Shown: positions 35,590 through 45,290 of the stretch, piece after piece | Layout of the letters: every line of letters begins with the position of its first letter | Numbering within the stretch: position 1 is the first letter of the stretch | NCBI RefSeq assembly: GCF_000338295.1 | Contig: NZ_ANMO01000090.1 | Coordinates: 1 to 64,000 of the forward strand | Source of the DNA: Rhodopirellula europaea 6C | Lineage (GTDB): Bacteria > Planctomycetota > Planctomycetia > Pirellulales > Pirellulaceae | Direction of reading: 5' to 3' | Length of the DNA stretch: 64,000 bases | Notes under the pieces: generated by a model | Database searches by the model: none | Told to the model about the DNA's origin: nothing | The model's input: only the letters and a program-made list of their open reading frames with translations | Program-made: the position numbers and the translations under genes

Positions 35590-36159
35590 GTGGCCAAAGT
35601 AACGCAGATTTTGAATCAGATCCAATCTGGTGATGTCGCCGCCGCATCCGATCTGTTGCCGCTCGTGTATGAAGAGATGCGACGTTTGGCGCGTCACAAA
35701 ATGAAGAGCGAGGCCGCCGGGCAGACACTTCAACCCACCGCGCTCGTTCACGAAGCCTACATGCGTCTCGTTGGCAGCGAGGACATTCCGCAATGGGACA
35801 ACCGCGGTCACTTCTTCACCGCTGCTGCCGAGGCGATGCGGCGAATACTCATCGAGAATGCCCGGCGCCGTCATAGTCTCAAGCGTGGTGGAGATCGCGA
35901 AAGGTATGAAATCGCTGAAGACGACGCGATCATCGATTTCAATAACGCGGAAGAGCTGCTCGACTTGAACGACGCCCTCACCAAATTCGCCGACATCGAG
36001 CCAGAAATGGCCAAGCTCGTCGAACTGCGGTACTTCGCCGGTTTGTCGGTGGACGAGTCAGCCAAGGCTCTTGGCATCTCACCTCGAACGGTCAAACGCA
36101 ACTGGGCGTTTGCTCGAGCATGGCTCGGTCGCGAACTGAACGTGGACGAAGATCGGTGA
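35590..36159 (+). CDS. ECF-type sigma factor (TIGR02999-like)
   Basis: 189 residues, GTG start. The sequence has the planctomycete/acidobacterial type of ECF factor often paired with a Ser/Thr kinase. ASDLLPLVYEEMRRLARHKM and QTLQPTALVHEAYMRLVG lie in region 2, with FFTAAAEAMRRILIENARRR. Region 4 has LVELRYFAGLSVDESAKALG and SPRTVKRNWAFARAWLGREL. The HEAYMRL and RR-rich region-2.4 features match TIGR02999. A Ser/Thr protein kinase gene starts 127 bp downstream on the same strand. Such kinases may control these sigma factors by phosphorylation instead of an anti-sigma. Confidence 0.9.
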   Translation: MAKVTQILNQIQSGDVAAASDLLPLVYEEMRRLARHKMKSEAAGQTLQPTALVHEAYMRLVGSEDIPQWDNRGHFFTAAAEAMRRILIENARRRHSLKRGGDRERYEIAEDDAIIDFNNAEELLDLNDALTKFADIEPEMAKLVELRYFAGLSVDESAKALGISPRTVKRNWAFARAWLGRELNVDEDR

Positions 36160-36286
36160 ATCGAGTGGCCCCGAAATGCCTTCGATTTCGCATTGCATTC
36201 TGTGGGATCAAACGCATGCTCCCATCGGTTGAACAGACCGGCCGAACCAGCGACGCCCCCCTTTGCCACTGGAATGATCTGCTTCG

Positions 36287-38560
36287 ATGACTGTTGCATC
36301 TGAAAAGACGATCTTTTTCCAAGCACTTGAGATTGTTTGCCTCGAGGAACGAACCAAATTCGTCCAGCAAGCATGCAAGGACGACGCTCAAATGCATGCG
36401 GCGGTCTCTGCGTTGCTTCGCGAAAACGATCGGAAAGAGAATCCGATCGACCGGCCCGTCGCTGCGGCGATTCTTCCAACCATGCTGTCAACCGGATCAG
36501 GCGAACTCACCGACCCACGGTTTTCCCCCGGTGCGATGGTCGGTCCTTACCAATTGATGGAACGAATTGGCGAAGGAGGATTCGGATGGGTGTTCGTGGC
36601 CCAACAGCAGTCGCCAGTCCAGCGCCGCGCCGCTCTCAAAATCATCAAACCGGGAATGGAATCTCGCGAAGTCATCGCCCGATTTGAAGCGGAACGACAA
36701 GCCATCGCACTGATGGACCATCCCAACATCGCGCGAGTCTTTGACGCCGGCGTGACCGAATCCGCCCAACCCTACTTTGTGATGGAATTGGTTCGCGGTG
36801 TTCCCCTGACTGATTTCTGCAACAGCAATCGACTGAGCATTCCAAAGCGACTGCAACTTTTTGTGACAATCTGCCATGCCGTTCAGCATGCTCACCAGAA
36901 AGGAATCATTCATCGAGACCTCAAGCCATCCAACATTCTTGTGACACTTCAGGATGGCCATCCACTCGCAAAGGTCATTGACTTCGGTGTCGCCAAAGCA
37001 ATTGGTCAAAGCCTGACGGTCAAAACGATCTACACCCGATTCACATCGATGGTCGGCACTCCGGCGTACATGAGTCCCGAGCAGGCGGCAATGAGCACCG
37101 ATGATGTGGACACTCGGAGTGACATCTATTCGCTGGGGGTTTTGCTGTACGAACTGCTGACCGGATCCACACCATTCGCACCGGACCGCTTGCAAACAGC
37201 TGGCTTTGACGAATTGCGCCGCATCATTCGTGAAGAGGAACCGCCTCGTCCGAGCACGCGGTTGAGCACTCTGAATGACGACGAAACAAGAACCAGCAAC
37301 GTCAACCGTTTGGGACCACCAACCACACCATCCACCGCGATGAAACGCGATCTCGACTGGATCGTGATGAAGGCCCTGCACAAAGATCGCAACCGACGAT
37401 ACTCCACGGCGGGTGCACTCGCGGAAGACATCTTGCGTTTCTTGCAGGACCAACCGGTTGAGGCTCGCCCGCCGTCCAGTTGGTACCGATTCACGACTTT
37501 TGCACGACGAAACAAAGTCGCCATCTCGACATTCTCTCTCGTTGCGATCGCGTTGATTCTCGGAACTGCAACCAGTCTTTGGCAGGCTCGCGAAGCCATC
37601 CGGGAACGAGACGAAAAAGAGGTGGCACTGGCGGAAGCACGTGAAGCTGAAGTTGCGGCAAACGCAGCCAGATCGGAACTGGAGAACTTCAATGACCGAC
37701 TCAATTCAACCACCGTCTTGCTGGCCGCCGGACGCGCCAATGCGGATGCTCAAAGGTGGCCCGATGCCTACGAAGCCTACTCAGAAGCCACTCAGGTCCT
37801 GCCGCGATTTTTCCTGGTCTGGCTGGAACGAGGTGGACTCAACGCAAAACTAGGCCGCTGGGAAGCCGCCGCAGACGACTTTGCCAAAGCGGTCGAAATT
37901 GGCTTCCCAATCGAACAAGCCGAGCTGAACGGTGTTCCTCAAATCTTGCTCTATGCCGGACGGTCCAACGCTTACGAAACACTTCAGCAGAGACTCCGGC
38001 AGTCGGACGCCGAGGTTCCATTCGCGGTCGCAGCTCGAGGGCAACTGGTCGGTTCCGTCTCGTCAGACGGTGCAACTGAACTGGCCGAGCAAATGGAACA
38101 AGTGCTGGCGAAGACGGTTGATTCGGACGCAAATTCGGAATCGCTCACTAAACGTCAACGATACGCCAAAATCTACTACGGAGTGAACCTGTACATTGCT
38201 GGCTGGGCTCACCTGAAAGCGGGCAACCACGAACAGGCACTTCAACGATTGGAAGCATCCAATGATGCGAATTGGTTTGGGCGTGGGATCGCAAAACCAC
38301 TGATTGCGATCGCTCACCATCGAATGGGCAATGCCGAAGACGCCGTTCATTCCTTCGAAGAGTCACAAGCCTTCCTGGATCGGCTGTTGGATGAAAGCAT
38401 CGAGCGATCCAAGGGCTCGCCCTTCATGCCCTGGATCGACTGGATCGAATTTTTGATCCATCACCGCGAAGCCAGCATCGTTGTCAAAGGGCACACCCCG
38501 GCCGCAGACCCTCGGTTTCAAAGGCTCCAAGGCTTCGCGGATGCAGCGATCGACGGGTAA
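36287..38560 (+). CDS. Transmembrane Ser/Thr protein kinase with TPR-like C-terminus
   Basis: 757 residues. The N-terminal 80 residues are a helical leader typical of planctomycete kinases paired with ECF factors. The kinase domain is about residues 85-395. GEGGFGWVFVA is the P-loop, AALKIIKPGMES carries the ATP lysine, HRDLKPSNILV is the catalytic loop, and VIDFGVAKAIG is the Mg loop. GTPAYMSPEQA is the activation-segment end and DIYSLGVLLYELLTG follows. A membrane helix (ISTFSLVAIALILGTATSLW) is near residue 415, then a coiled coil. The C-terminal periplasmic part has TPR-like repeats (RWPDAYEAYSEATQVLPRF, LGRWEAAADDFAKAVEIGF). All catalytic residues are present. The ligand is unknown. Confidence 0.92.
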   Translation: MTVASEKTIFFQALEIVCLEERTKFVQQACKDDAQMHAAVSALLRENDRKENPIDRPVAAAILPTMLSTGSGELTDPRFSPGAMVGPYQLMERIGEGGFGWVFVAQQQSPVQRRAALKIIKPGMESREVIARFEAERQAIALMDHPNIARVFDAGVTESAQPYFVMELVRGVPLTDFCNSNRLSIPKRLQLFVTICHAVQHAHQKGIIHRDLKPSNILVTLQDGHPLAKVIDFGVAKAIGQSLTVKTIYTRFTSMVGTPAYMSPEQAAMSTDDVDTRSDIYSLGVLLYELLTGSTPFAPDRLQTAGFDELRRIIREEEPPRPSTRLSTLNDDETRTSNVNRLGPPTTPSTAMKRDLDWIVMKALHKDRNRRYSTAGALAEDILRFLQDQPVEARPPSSWYRFTTFARRNKVAISTFSLVAIALILGTATSLWQAREAIRERDEKEVALAEAREAEVAANAARSELENFNDRLNSTTVLLAAGRANADAQRWPDAYEAYSEATQVLPRFFLVWLERGGLNAKLGRWEAAADDFAKAVEIGFPIEQAELNGVPQILLYAGRSNAYETLQQRLRQSDAEVPFAVAARGQLVGSVSSDGATELAEQMEQVLAKTVDSDANSESLTKRQRYAKIYYGVNLYIAGWAHLKAGNHEQALQRLEASNDANWFGRGIAKPLIAIAHHRMGNAEDAVHSFEESQAFLDRLLDESIERSKGSPFMPWIDWIEFLIHHREASIVVKGHTPAADPRFQRLQGFADAAIDG

Positions 38561-38749
38561 ATCAGTCTCCTCGTCAATCATTGTTTCTCGGCCTTCCCAT
38601 CCACCGAATGAATTTCTCTGGCCCCGGTTCCAAACCGTTTTCGCATTGCCCAATGGAACATTTCTCGAAACAAGACGGTCGCGTACCAACCGCCGAACGA
38701 GCGTCCGTCAGCGGCCGCTAGAATTCGGACAGACTCATTGGAGTTGAAT

Positions 38750-40141
38750 ATGAAATCATTCAGTTTGTGCCTTTTCATCGTGCTGATCGCCACGACCACC
38801 ATCCGTGGACAGGACCTTCCATCAACAGATGCAGAACAGGCGGATACGCAAGTCGGCTCACAAACCGCTGTTTCGGTCGTCGACAATGAATCGGACTCAA
38901 CAGCGAAGCTGGATGACTTTCTCATCAACAGCGAACACTGGGGGATGCGATCGTTCGCACAAGACGTTGCCGACGGGCACTACTTGGTGAATCTGTACTT
39001 TGCCGAGACGTTTCCGCGAATATCAGGCCCCGGCCAACGGGTTTTCTCATTTCGAGTGAATGGAATTGAATTCAATGATTTTGACATCTGGCAAGCAGCC
39101 GGTGGGAGCAATCGCGTCTACGTCGAATCGGTTCCGGTAGAAATCAATTCCGGCATCCTCTGGGTGACCTTTTCGACAGTAGTCGATTTCCCAACGATCA
39201 AGGCGATAGAAATCATTCCGCAAAAAGAAGCGACGTCGCCAAAAGAGATCATCCGAATCAATGCGGGTGGGGCAGCAACCGAGATTGACTCGACCGGCCG
39301 GAAATGGCTGGCTGACCAAGGGTTCATGGGTGGTCGCCCCATTTCAGGGAACCGATTCTTTGGCAACAGCGGTTTCCGTTGGGCCCCCACTCAATCGACT
39401 TTGATATTCATGAATCACGACGAGGACGTGAACCTCCGTTTGGATGAAGCAGAGCTGCCAGCCTCGCTTCGTTTCGTTCATCCGAGGCTTGATGAAGATC
39501 AAAATGGTGTCGCTACGGTCGTTGAGGTCGCTCGATTTGACGCGTTCATTCTTGGCCAACCGCAAGGCAGTGAATTGAAGGAGGAACTCATGGAAGACAC
39601 AGCCCCCTCCGAACCAACTATCGCTCGTCTTCGAAAGACTCTCGACGCCTACGAAGCGGAAGCAGACAGACTCGATGCAGAAGTTGTCGTGCAACTTTCG
39701 ACTGCCAAACAGGCCGAGTGGAGTTCGTATCTGTTCACGGTGATTGCCATGATGCTTGCGGCTCTCAGCTTTGGCCATCTGTTGACGGCAAACCCACCAC
39801 GCCGCCAACGATGGACACAAATCGATGCATCTCCAATTGCGACGCGGACGGTCATTGAATCGCTCGTGCTGATAGGCTTGCTTTCCTGCATCGATCTCCT
39901 TTGGACGACCACGATGTCAACGGAAGTTCATTTTCAAGAAATGAATCCGGTGGGAAACCATTTCTTGCTCGAAGGCGCATCGCTGACGGCGTTTAAAGTG
40001 GTGAGCTTGGCATCTGCCCTTGCGTTGCTGTTCTTCCTTCGAAAGTTCAAAGGAGCCCAACTGGCATCTTGGTGGACTTGCATGGTCTGCACGCTGGTCA
40101 CGTTCCGTTGGATCGTCTTGGATTCGGCGATGCTCAGTTGA
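38750..40141 (+). CDS. Membrane protein with permuted malectin-like domain and DUF5658-like tail
   Basis: About 463 residues with a signal peptide ([19 protein letters not shown]). Residues about 55-150 are malectin-like: [55 protein letters not shown]. What normally precedes this, [19 protein letters not shown] and LADQGFMGG, here follows it (about 165-195). A helical coiled region leads to a membrane helix ([18 protein letters not shown], near 335). The last 90 residues contain three more helices in a DUF5658-like arrangement ([27 protein letters not shown]). The malectin domain is nearly the same as in the next gene. Carbohydrate binding at the envelope is inferred. Confidence 0.65.
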   Translation: MKSFSLCLFIVLIATTTIRGQDLPSTDAEQADTQVGSQTAVSVVDNESDSTAKLDDFLINSEHWGMRSFAQDVADGHYLVNLYFAETFPRISGPGQRVFSFRVNGIEFNDFDIWQAAGGSNRVYVESVPVEINSGILWVTFSTVVDFPTIKAIEIIPQKEATSPKEIIRINAGGAATEIDSTGRKWLADQGFMGGRPISGNRFFGNSGFRWAPTQSTLIFMNHDEDVNLRLDEAELPASLRFVHPRLDEDQNGVATVVEVARFDAFILGQPQGSELKEELMEDTAPSEPTIARLRKTLDAYEAEADRLDAEVVVQLSTAKQAEWSSYLFTVIAMMLAALSFGHLLTANPPRRQRWTQIDASPIATRTVIESLVLIGLLSCIDLLWTTTMSTEVHFQEMNPVGNHFLLEGASLTAFKVVSLASALALLFFLRKFKGAQLASWWTCMVCTLVTFRWIVLDSAMLS

Positions 40142-40248
40142 GTCTGTTTTCGACACCATTTACTAACACAAATCCTTCCGCTCACTCCGCCGAAGTTCTC
40201 CTTCCGGCTGTCACAATTTTCGCCCCTCCCCGAATTGGAAACAACCAA

Positions 40249-42126
40249 ATGAAATGGCCCTTAATAGGTTTGTTGATCTTTGCGTCCGCTGAAATGGCGT
40301 GCGCCGCGGATTGGCCCCAGTGGCAAGGCCCGGAACGAAACGCCAAATCCGGCGAAACGGGACTGCTACAACAATGGCCTGAAGCCGGACCTCCACTGGC
40401 TTGGCGAGTTGACGGTCTCGGGGGCGGAGACAGTGCTCCCGCCGTTGCGGCCGGCAAGCTCCTTGGGATGAGCAATCGCGACGGTCTAGAAATTGTTTGG
40501 GCGCGATCGGAAAAGAACGGCGACGAGATGTGGGCGACCTCGCTGGGTGAGGCGGCGGACCAACGGGTACCACAATCCAAGGAAGGCCCTGGTTGCACCC
40601 CGTCCTTTGATGACAAGCAGCTCTACGTGATCGGAATGAGTGGACGCATCGCTTGCCTGGACGCCAGCGACGGCCGAATCATTTGGCAGCGAAGTTTGAT
40701 CGACGATTTTGGCGGTGTCGCTCCGATGTGGAGCTTTCGAGAATCGCCGCTCGTCGATGGTGACCAAGTCATCTGCACTCCCGGTGCGGCAGATGCATTG
40801 ATGGTCGCACTGGACAAACGCACGGGCGAAACCATTTGGAAAACAAAACAACCAACCTCAGCTTCCGCCCCCGAAGGCACTCCACCTGGTCGTTCTGACG
40901 ACGAACCACGCCGTGGACCGCCACCACGAGAATCGAACGAGGGGTCGACACCGACAATCACCGGCTCGAAGAATCCTGAATTGTTTGTCAGTGAGCATTG
41001 GGGCATGACAGCATTCTCACACGCGGTTCCCAATGGGAAATACCTGGTCAATCTGTACTTCGCCGAAACCTACAACGGCATCACCGATGAGGGACAACGC
41101 GTTTTCACCTTTGATGTGGAAGGTCACGAAACAACCGATTTCGACATTTGGAAGAAGGCGGGCGGTCCACGCAAAGCAATTGTCGAATCGGTTCCCGCCG
41201 TGGTCGATGACGGCGAGCTGAATATTACCTTTCAACAACAAGTCCAAAGCCCCGCCATCAAGGCCATCGAGATCATTCCACAGGGCGATGATGCGGACCA
41301 ATCCAACACCATCCGAGTCAAAGCGGGAGAGTCGAATCCCTTCAAAGACTCCGATGGAAACACCTGGTTGGCAGACCAAGGATTCACCGGCGGAGGAACC
41401 AGCCCTGGATTCATCAACCGTTCCGGCGGACGTCCCGGCAGTTCGGGCGGACGCGGGCGTTTCGGCGGCTTCGGCGGCCCTCGTCCAGGCGCCGCTTACT
41501 CTTCCGCGATTGCCATCGAATGGGAAGGCATTCGCCAATACGTGCAATTCACCGCCAACGCCTTGGTCGGTGTCTCAACCACCGATGGCGAAGTCCTTTG
41601 GCAATACTCCGCCCCTGCCAACGCGATGGGAATCAACTGCTCCACACCCATTTTCCAAGACGGTTTGCTGTTCGCTGCTTCGGCGTATGGGACCGGAGGT
41701 GGCGCAGTGAAACTGACCAAGGATCCCAGCGGTCAAATCAATGCCGAGGAAGCTTATTTCACACCTCGCATGCAGAATCACCACGGCGGCATGATCGTGG
41801 TCGATGGCTGCCTCTACGGAGCCAATGGCGGAAACGGCGGCGGGATCATGACGTGCATGGATTTCCAAACGGGCGAGACCCTATGGCGAGATCGCGAAGG
41901 GCCCAAGGGATCCTTGTTGCTTGCCGATGGTCGGCTGTACCTCCGCGGTGAAGAGGGTGAAATTCTGCTCCTGGAACCATCCTCGGATCAGTTCATCGAA
42001 CGAGGCCGCTTCGATCAACCCGATCGCACCGATGTTCCTGCATGGGCTCACCCGATTGTCGCGAATGGAAAACTCTACATTCGCGACCAAGACTTGCTGC
42101 TCTGCTATGACGTGAGCGCGGAATAG
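40249..42126 (+). CDS. PQQ-type beta-propeller protein with inserted malectin-like domain
   Basis: About 625 residues from ATG 40249, signal peptide ([17 protein letters not shown]). [20 protein letters not shown] and [19 protein letters not shown] are the usual start of planctomycete outer-membrane PQQ-like propellers. The [20 protein letters not shown] and [17 protein letters not shown] blades follow. Between about residues 205 and 410 the propeller is interrupted by Pro/Arg-rich linkers flanking a malectin-like domain ([40 protein letters not shown]), whose usual N-terminal part follows it ([20 protein letters not shown]). A Gly/Arg-rich stretch leads back into the blades ([30 protein letters not shown]). 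It starts 107 bp after the previous gene. Confidence 0.75.
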   Translation: MKWPLIGLLIFASAEMACAADWPQWQGPERNAKSGETGLLQQWPEAGPPLAWRVDGLGGGDSAPAVAAGKLLGMSNRDGLEIVWARSEKNGDEMWATSLGEAADQRVPQSKEGPGCTPSFDDKQLYVIGMSGRIACLDASDGRIIWQRSLIDDFGGVAPMWSFRESPLVDGDQVICTPGAADALMVALDKRTGETIWKTKQPTSASAPEGTPPGRSDDEPRRGPPPRESNEGSTPTITGSKNPELFVSEHWGMTAFSHAVPNGKYLVNLYFAETYNGITDEGQRVFTFDVEGHETTDFDIWKKAGGPRKAIVESVPAVVDDGELNITFQQQVQSPAIKAIEIIPQGDDADQSNTIRVKAGESNPFKDSDGNTWLADQGFTGGGTSPGFINRSGGRPGSSGGRGRFGGFGGPRPGAAYSSAIAIEWEGIRQYVQFTANALVGVSTTDGEVLWQYSAPANAMGINCSTPIFQDGLLFAASAYGTGGGAVKLTKDPSGQINAEEAYFTPRMQNHHGGMIVVDGCLYGANGGNGGGIMTCMDFQTGETLWRDREGPKGSLLLADGRLYLRGEEGEILLLEPSSDQFIERGRFDQPDRTDVPAWAHPIVANGKLYIRDQDLLLCYDVSAE

Positions 42127-42501
42127 ACCGCTTGAAGCCTGCGGCGGGCTGCCTGCTCGCCGCACGCAATGATCACCTCAACGACAAACCGCCGCGAATA
42201 AAATTTCGCGGCAGTTCGTGGATGGTGGCGATCACTAATGACGATCCGACGTTGCTGTTACGATGACGGGTTGAATCAGGAAAGACTCGCTCGAACGCAA
42301 CTTTGTCATCGCTTGCTTTCATCTGACATGGTCATTCTTCCAAGGAAATGAGCGGTAGCGATCGCCAGAAAGCGTCGCTATCGCCCCGAAAGGGGAAACC
42401 ACAATACAGGCGTCCCCCTGGCTGAGGCTACCGTCTACAAAAAATCAGCGGCGCGAGAATTGCGGTTCCTTCGGCGGTCCAATTCAAAGAGGAAATCAAT
42501 C
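42127..42501. other. Intergenic region with two hairpins
   Basis: Two inverted repeats lie in succession after the PQQ-propeller stop. TGCGGCG (42140-42146) pairs with CGCCGCA (42158-42164), and GCCGCGAA (42191-42198) pairs with TTCGCGGC (42205-42212). Neither has a T run. The rest (about 290 bp) shows no gene and should include the promoter of the SDR gene. Confidence 0.5.
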
Positions 42502-43521
42502 ATGTCAACGCTTCGTAAATTTGCGACGGCCGCCGCTGCCGGGTACGCAGGAATCGTCATCACACGTGCAATCGTTCGCCGCGGTCGCACCTTTGACTGG
42601 CGAAACAAGCGTGTGGTCATCACGGGTGGATCGCGTGGACTGGGGTTGGTGATTGCTCGGCAGTTGGCCGACCAAGGTGCTCGGATCGCAATCACCGCAC
42701 GCACGGAAGAAGACCTGTGTGCGGCTGCCGCGGAACTGCGTCGACGTGGAGCGGAAGTCATCGCACATCCCTGCGATGTCCGCGATCGCGAGCAAGTTGC
42801 TTCTTTCATCGATCGAGTGACCAACCAATTCGATGGCATTGACGTGCTGTTCAATGTCGCGGGAATCATCACTGTCGGACCGCTCGAATCCATGACGATG
42901 GACGACTTCGAATCGGCAATGCAAACGAACTGTTGGGGAGCATTGAATGTTGCTACGGAGGTTCTACCTCACATGCGATCCGCCGGCTGGGGACGCATTG
43001 TCAACGTCGCTTCGCTTGGAGGAAAACGAGCGGTTCCACACATGCTGCCATACGCTGCCAGCAAATTCGCATTGGTCGGTTTGTCCAATGGAATGCGTGC
43101 TGAACTCAAAGGCGACAACATCTTTGTCACCACCGCTTGTCCAAGCCTGATGCGAACCGGCAGCCCTCGCAATGCAATCTTCAAAGGACAACACCGCGAC
43201 GAGTATGCTTGGTTCAGCATCGGTGATTCATTGCCAGGATTGTCCATGAACGCCGAAGCCGCAGCCAAGCAAATCCTGGTGGCGTGCCAGCACGGACGTG
43301 GTGAAGTCTTCATCCGCAGCCCCCTGAACGTAACGATCGCGTTGCAGAACCTTTTCCCCGAATTGACTCAAGAGATCCTGGCGTTGGCATCAAGCGTGTT
43401 GCCCAAGATGGGCGGCATTGGTCGAACGGCCGCAATGGGTCATCAAAGCCAATCGGAATGGTCCCCATCAGTCTTAACGAGGCTCACCGAGCAAGCCGCG
43501 ATCAAGAACAATCAACTCTGA
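42502..43521 (+). CDS. Short-chain dehydrogenase/reductase
   Basis: About 339 residues from ATG 42502, with AAGAGGAAATC upstream; the frame extends further but without this site. A short N-terminal hydrophobic stretch (TAAAAGYAGIVITRAIV) may anchor the protein. The NAD(P) site is VVITGGSRGLGLVIARQLAD near residue 40 (TGxxxGxG). DVLFNVAGIITVGPLE near 115 is the NAG motif and IVNVASLGGKRAVP near 170 the serine. YAASKFALVGLSNGMR near 182 is the YxxxK catalytic pair. The C-terminal 80 residues are longer than the usual 250-residue enzymes. The substrate is unknown. It precedes the pnt operon but is separated by a 300-bp gap. Confidence 0.88.
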   Translation: MSTLRKFATAAAAGYAGIVITRAIVRRGRTFDWRNKRVVITGGSRGLGLVIARQLADQGARIAITARTEEDLCAAAAELRRRGAEVIAHPCDVRDREQVASFIDRVTNQFDGIDVLFNVAGIITVGPLESMTMDDFESAMQTNCWGALNVATEVLPHMRSAGWGRIVNVASLGGKRAVPHMLPYAASKFALVGLSNGMRAELKGDNIFVTTACPSLMRTGSPRNAIFKGQHRDEYAWFSIGDSLPGLSMNAEAAAKQILVACQHGRGEVFIRSPLNVTIALQNLFPELTQEILALASSVLPKMGGIGRTAAMGHQSQSEWSPSVLTRLTEQAAIKNNQL

Positions 43522-43824
43522 CTGCCCTGCAGAGCAAGTTTCACTCGCGTTGCTGGCAACCGATTTCGCCCCAAGCAGGTTAGACCCGGCCTAGCTCGCC
43601 AAAGCAGGTGACTCCTCGGCCATCGCGAACGATGACTTGGTTCAGACACAAGTCATCGTTCGTGGATCGGCACACTCTTAAACTTCGCCGTTCCATCGTC
43701 GTTTCGGTTGGGACGGCACGCACGAGCGCGCGTCAGGTGGTTACGATAGGACGAGAACGCTGTGCCAGCGTGATGATCCTACGACTCAAACCGCTGGCTG
43801 ATTCAACACACCAGGAGCGAAGTG
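43522..43824. other. Intergenic region before the transhydrogenase operon
   Basis: About 300 bp without a gene. It contains a perfect 14-bp inverted repeat (43626-43639 and 43649-43662). AGGAGCGAAGTG immediately before ATG 43825 is the ribosome binding site of pntAA. Confidence 0.55.
43626..43662. repeat. Perfect 14-bp inverted repeat, 9-nt loop
   Basis: CGAACGATGACTTG (43626-43639) and CAAGTCATCGTTCG (43649-43662) are exact reverse complements separated by 9 nt. No T run follows, so it may be a protein site or an RNA hairpin in the pntAA leader rather than a terminator. Confidence 0.7.
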
Positions 43825-44958
43825 ATGCAGATTGGCGTCCCACGCGAACGTTGGCCAGGCGAGGCGAGAGTGGCTCTCGTCCCGGCAAGCGTTAAGAAGT
43901 TGATTTCGGTTGGCTTTTCGATTGGGATCGAATCCGGTGCGGGCTTGGTATCAGGATTTTCCGATGAGGCGTACAGCGAAGTCGGTGCCACCGTTCAGGC
44001 CGACAGGGCCGCCATTCTTTCAGGCTCCGACATCGTGTTGCGAGTCCGACGTCCGGAAATCGACGAAGTGTCGACGCTTCGCACCGAAGCCATTCATATC
44101 AGTTTCCTCGATCCGTTCAACGAAAAAGAACTGGTCAGTGAAATGGCAAAGTCGGGTGTGACATCCGTATCGATGGAAATGATTCCGCGATCCACGCGCG
44201 CACAAAAGATGGACGCTTTGTCCTCGCAAGCCAACCTTGCCGGCTACGTCACGGTGATCCAGGCCGCTTATCACAGCAAGAAGATCTTCCCGATGATGAT
44301 GACTCCATCAGGAACGATTCGGCCTGCTCGAGTGTTTGTGATCGGTGCCGGCGTTGCGGGACTGCAGGCGATCGCAACCGCGAAACGTTTGGGCGCTCGC
44401 GTCGATGCTTTTGACACTCGGCCCGTTGTCGCTGAACAAGTGCGATCGCTCGGCGCCAAGTTCGTCGAAATCGATTTGGGCGAAGTCGGACAAACAGAGC
44501 AAGGTTACGCGAAGGCTCTGACACCGGAACAAATCGAACTTCAAAAGGAAGGCCAGAAGAAGGTCATCGCGGCGTCCGACGTCGTTATCACCACCGCTCA
44601 ACTGTTTGGCCGACCGGCACCTCGCATCGTGACCCGCGACATGGTGTTGGGCATGCAACCTGGTAGCGTCGTGATTGACATGGCGGTGGAAACAGGCGGC
44701 AACGTCGAAGGGTCCGTGCTGAACGAAATTGTCGATGTGGAAGGCGTCAAAATCATCGGCCAAGGCAATTTGCCTTCGGAAGTCAGCCGCAATGCCAGCG
44801 AGATGTATTCCAATAACTTGACCGCCTTGATCGGCGAATTTTGGGACGCCGAATCCAAACGTCTCGAGCTCAATCCCGAAGACGAAATCGTTCAAGCCGC
44901 CGTCATCACTCGCGGTGGGACCATCGTCAACGACACCATCGCCCAGCTTCATTCATAG
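43825..44958 (+). CDS. pntAA: Proton-translocating NAD(P) transhydrogenase, alpha-1 subunit (NAD-binding)
   Basis: 377 residues from ATG 43825 with AGGAG upstream. IGVPRERWPGEARVALVPAS is the standard N-terminal start of PntA/alanine-dehydrogenase-like proteins. The NAD-binding Rossmann motif is VFVIGAGVAGLQAIATAKRL near residue 170, with FDTRPVVAEQVRSLGAKFV after it. VVIDMAVETGGNVEGS is typical of the family. The domain III and membrane parts are encoded separately by the next two genes, as in the three-subunit transhydrogenases of Rhodospirillum. The complex couples hydride transfer between NADH and NADP+ to proton movement across the inner membrane. Confidence 0.95.
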   Translation: MQIGVPRERWPGEARVALVPASVKKLISVGFSIGIESGAGLVSGFSDEAYSEVGATVQADRAAILSGSDIVLRVRRPEIDEVSTLRTEAIHISFLDPFNEKELVSEMAKSGVTSVSMEMIPRSTRAQKMDALSSQANLAGYVTVIQAAYHSKKIFPMMMTPSGTIRPARVFVIGAGVAGLQAIATAKRLGARVDAFDTRPVVAEQVRSLGAKFVEIDLGEVGQTEQGYAKALTPEQIELQKEGQKKVIAASDVVITTAQLFGRPAPRIVTRDMVLGMQPGSVVIDMAVETGGNVEGSVLNEIVDVEGVKIIGQGNLPSEVSRNASEMYSNNLTALIGEFWDAESKRLELNPEDEIVQAAVITRGGTIVNDTIAQLHS

Positions 44959-44990
44959 ACCGCACTTCATCTTTTTGATCGAGGGTTCCC

Positions 44991-45290
44991 GTGGAAGCCG
45001 TCCTGCTCGCCTTCATTTTGACGCTGTCTGTATTTTTGGGGTTCGAATTGATCGCCAAAGTTCCGGCGACTCTTCACACGCCCCTGATGTCCGGTGCCAA
45101 CGCCATTTCCGGCATCACCGTCGTCGGCGCGATCATCGCCGCGGGAGCTGACCTGGGTCCATGGTCGACTTGGCTGGGAGCGTTGGCGGTGTTCTTCGCG
45201 ACCGTCAACGTGGTCGGCGGCTACATGGTGACGGATCGCATGCTGAGCATGTTTAAAAAGAAAGACAGCACATCGGGAGGTGACTCATGA
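44991..45290 (+). CDS. pntAB: NAD(P) transhydrogenase, alpha-2 membrane subunit
   Basis: 99 residues, GTG 44991 with GAGGG upstream. Three membrane helices are evident: LLAFILTLSVFLGFELIAK; SGANAISGITVVGAIIAAG; and WLGALAVFFATVNVVGGYMV. SGANAISGI is conserved in PntA membrane domains. Its stop overlaps the pntB start (ATGA), which indicates coupled translation and equimolar production with the beta subunit. Confidence 0.93.
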   Translation: MEAVLLAFILTLSVFLGFELIAKVPATLHTPLMSGANAISGITVVGAIIAAGADLGPWSTWLGALAVFFATVNVVGGYMVTDRMLSMFKKKDSTSGGDS

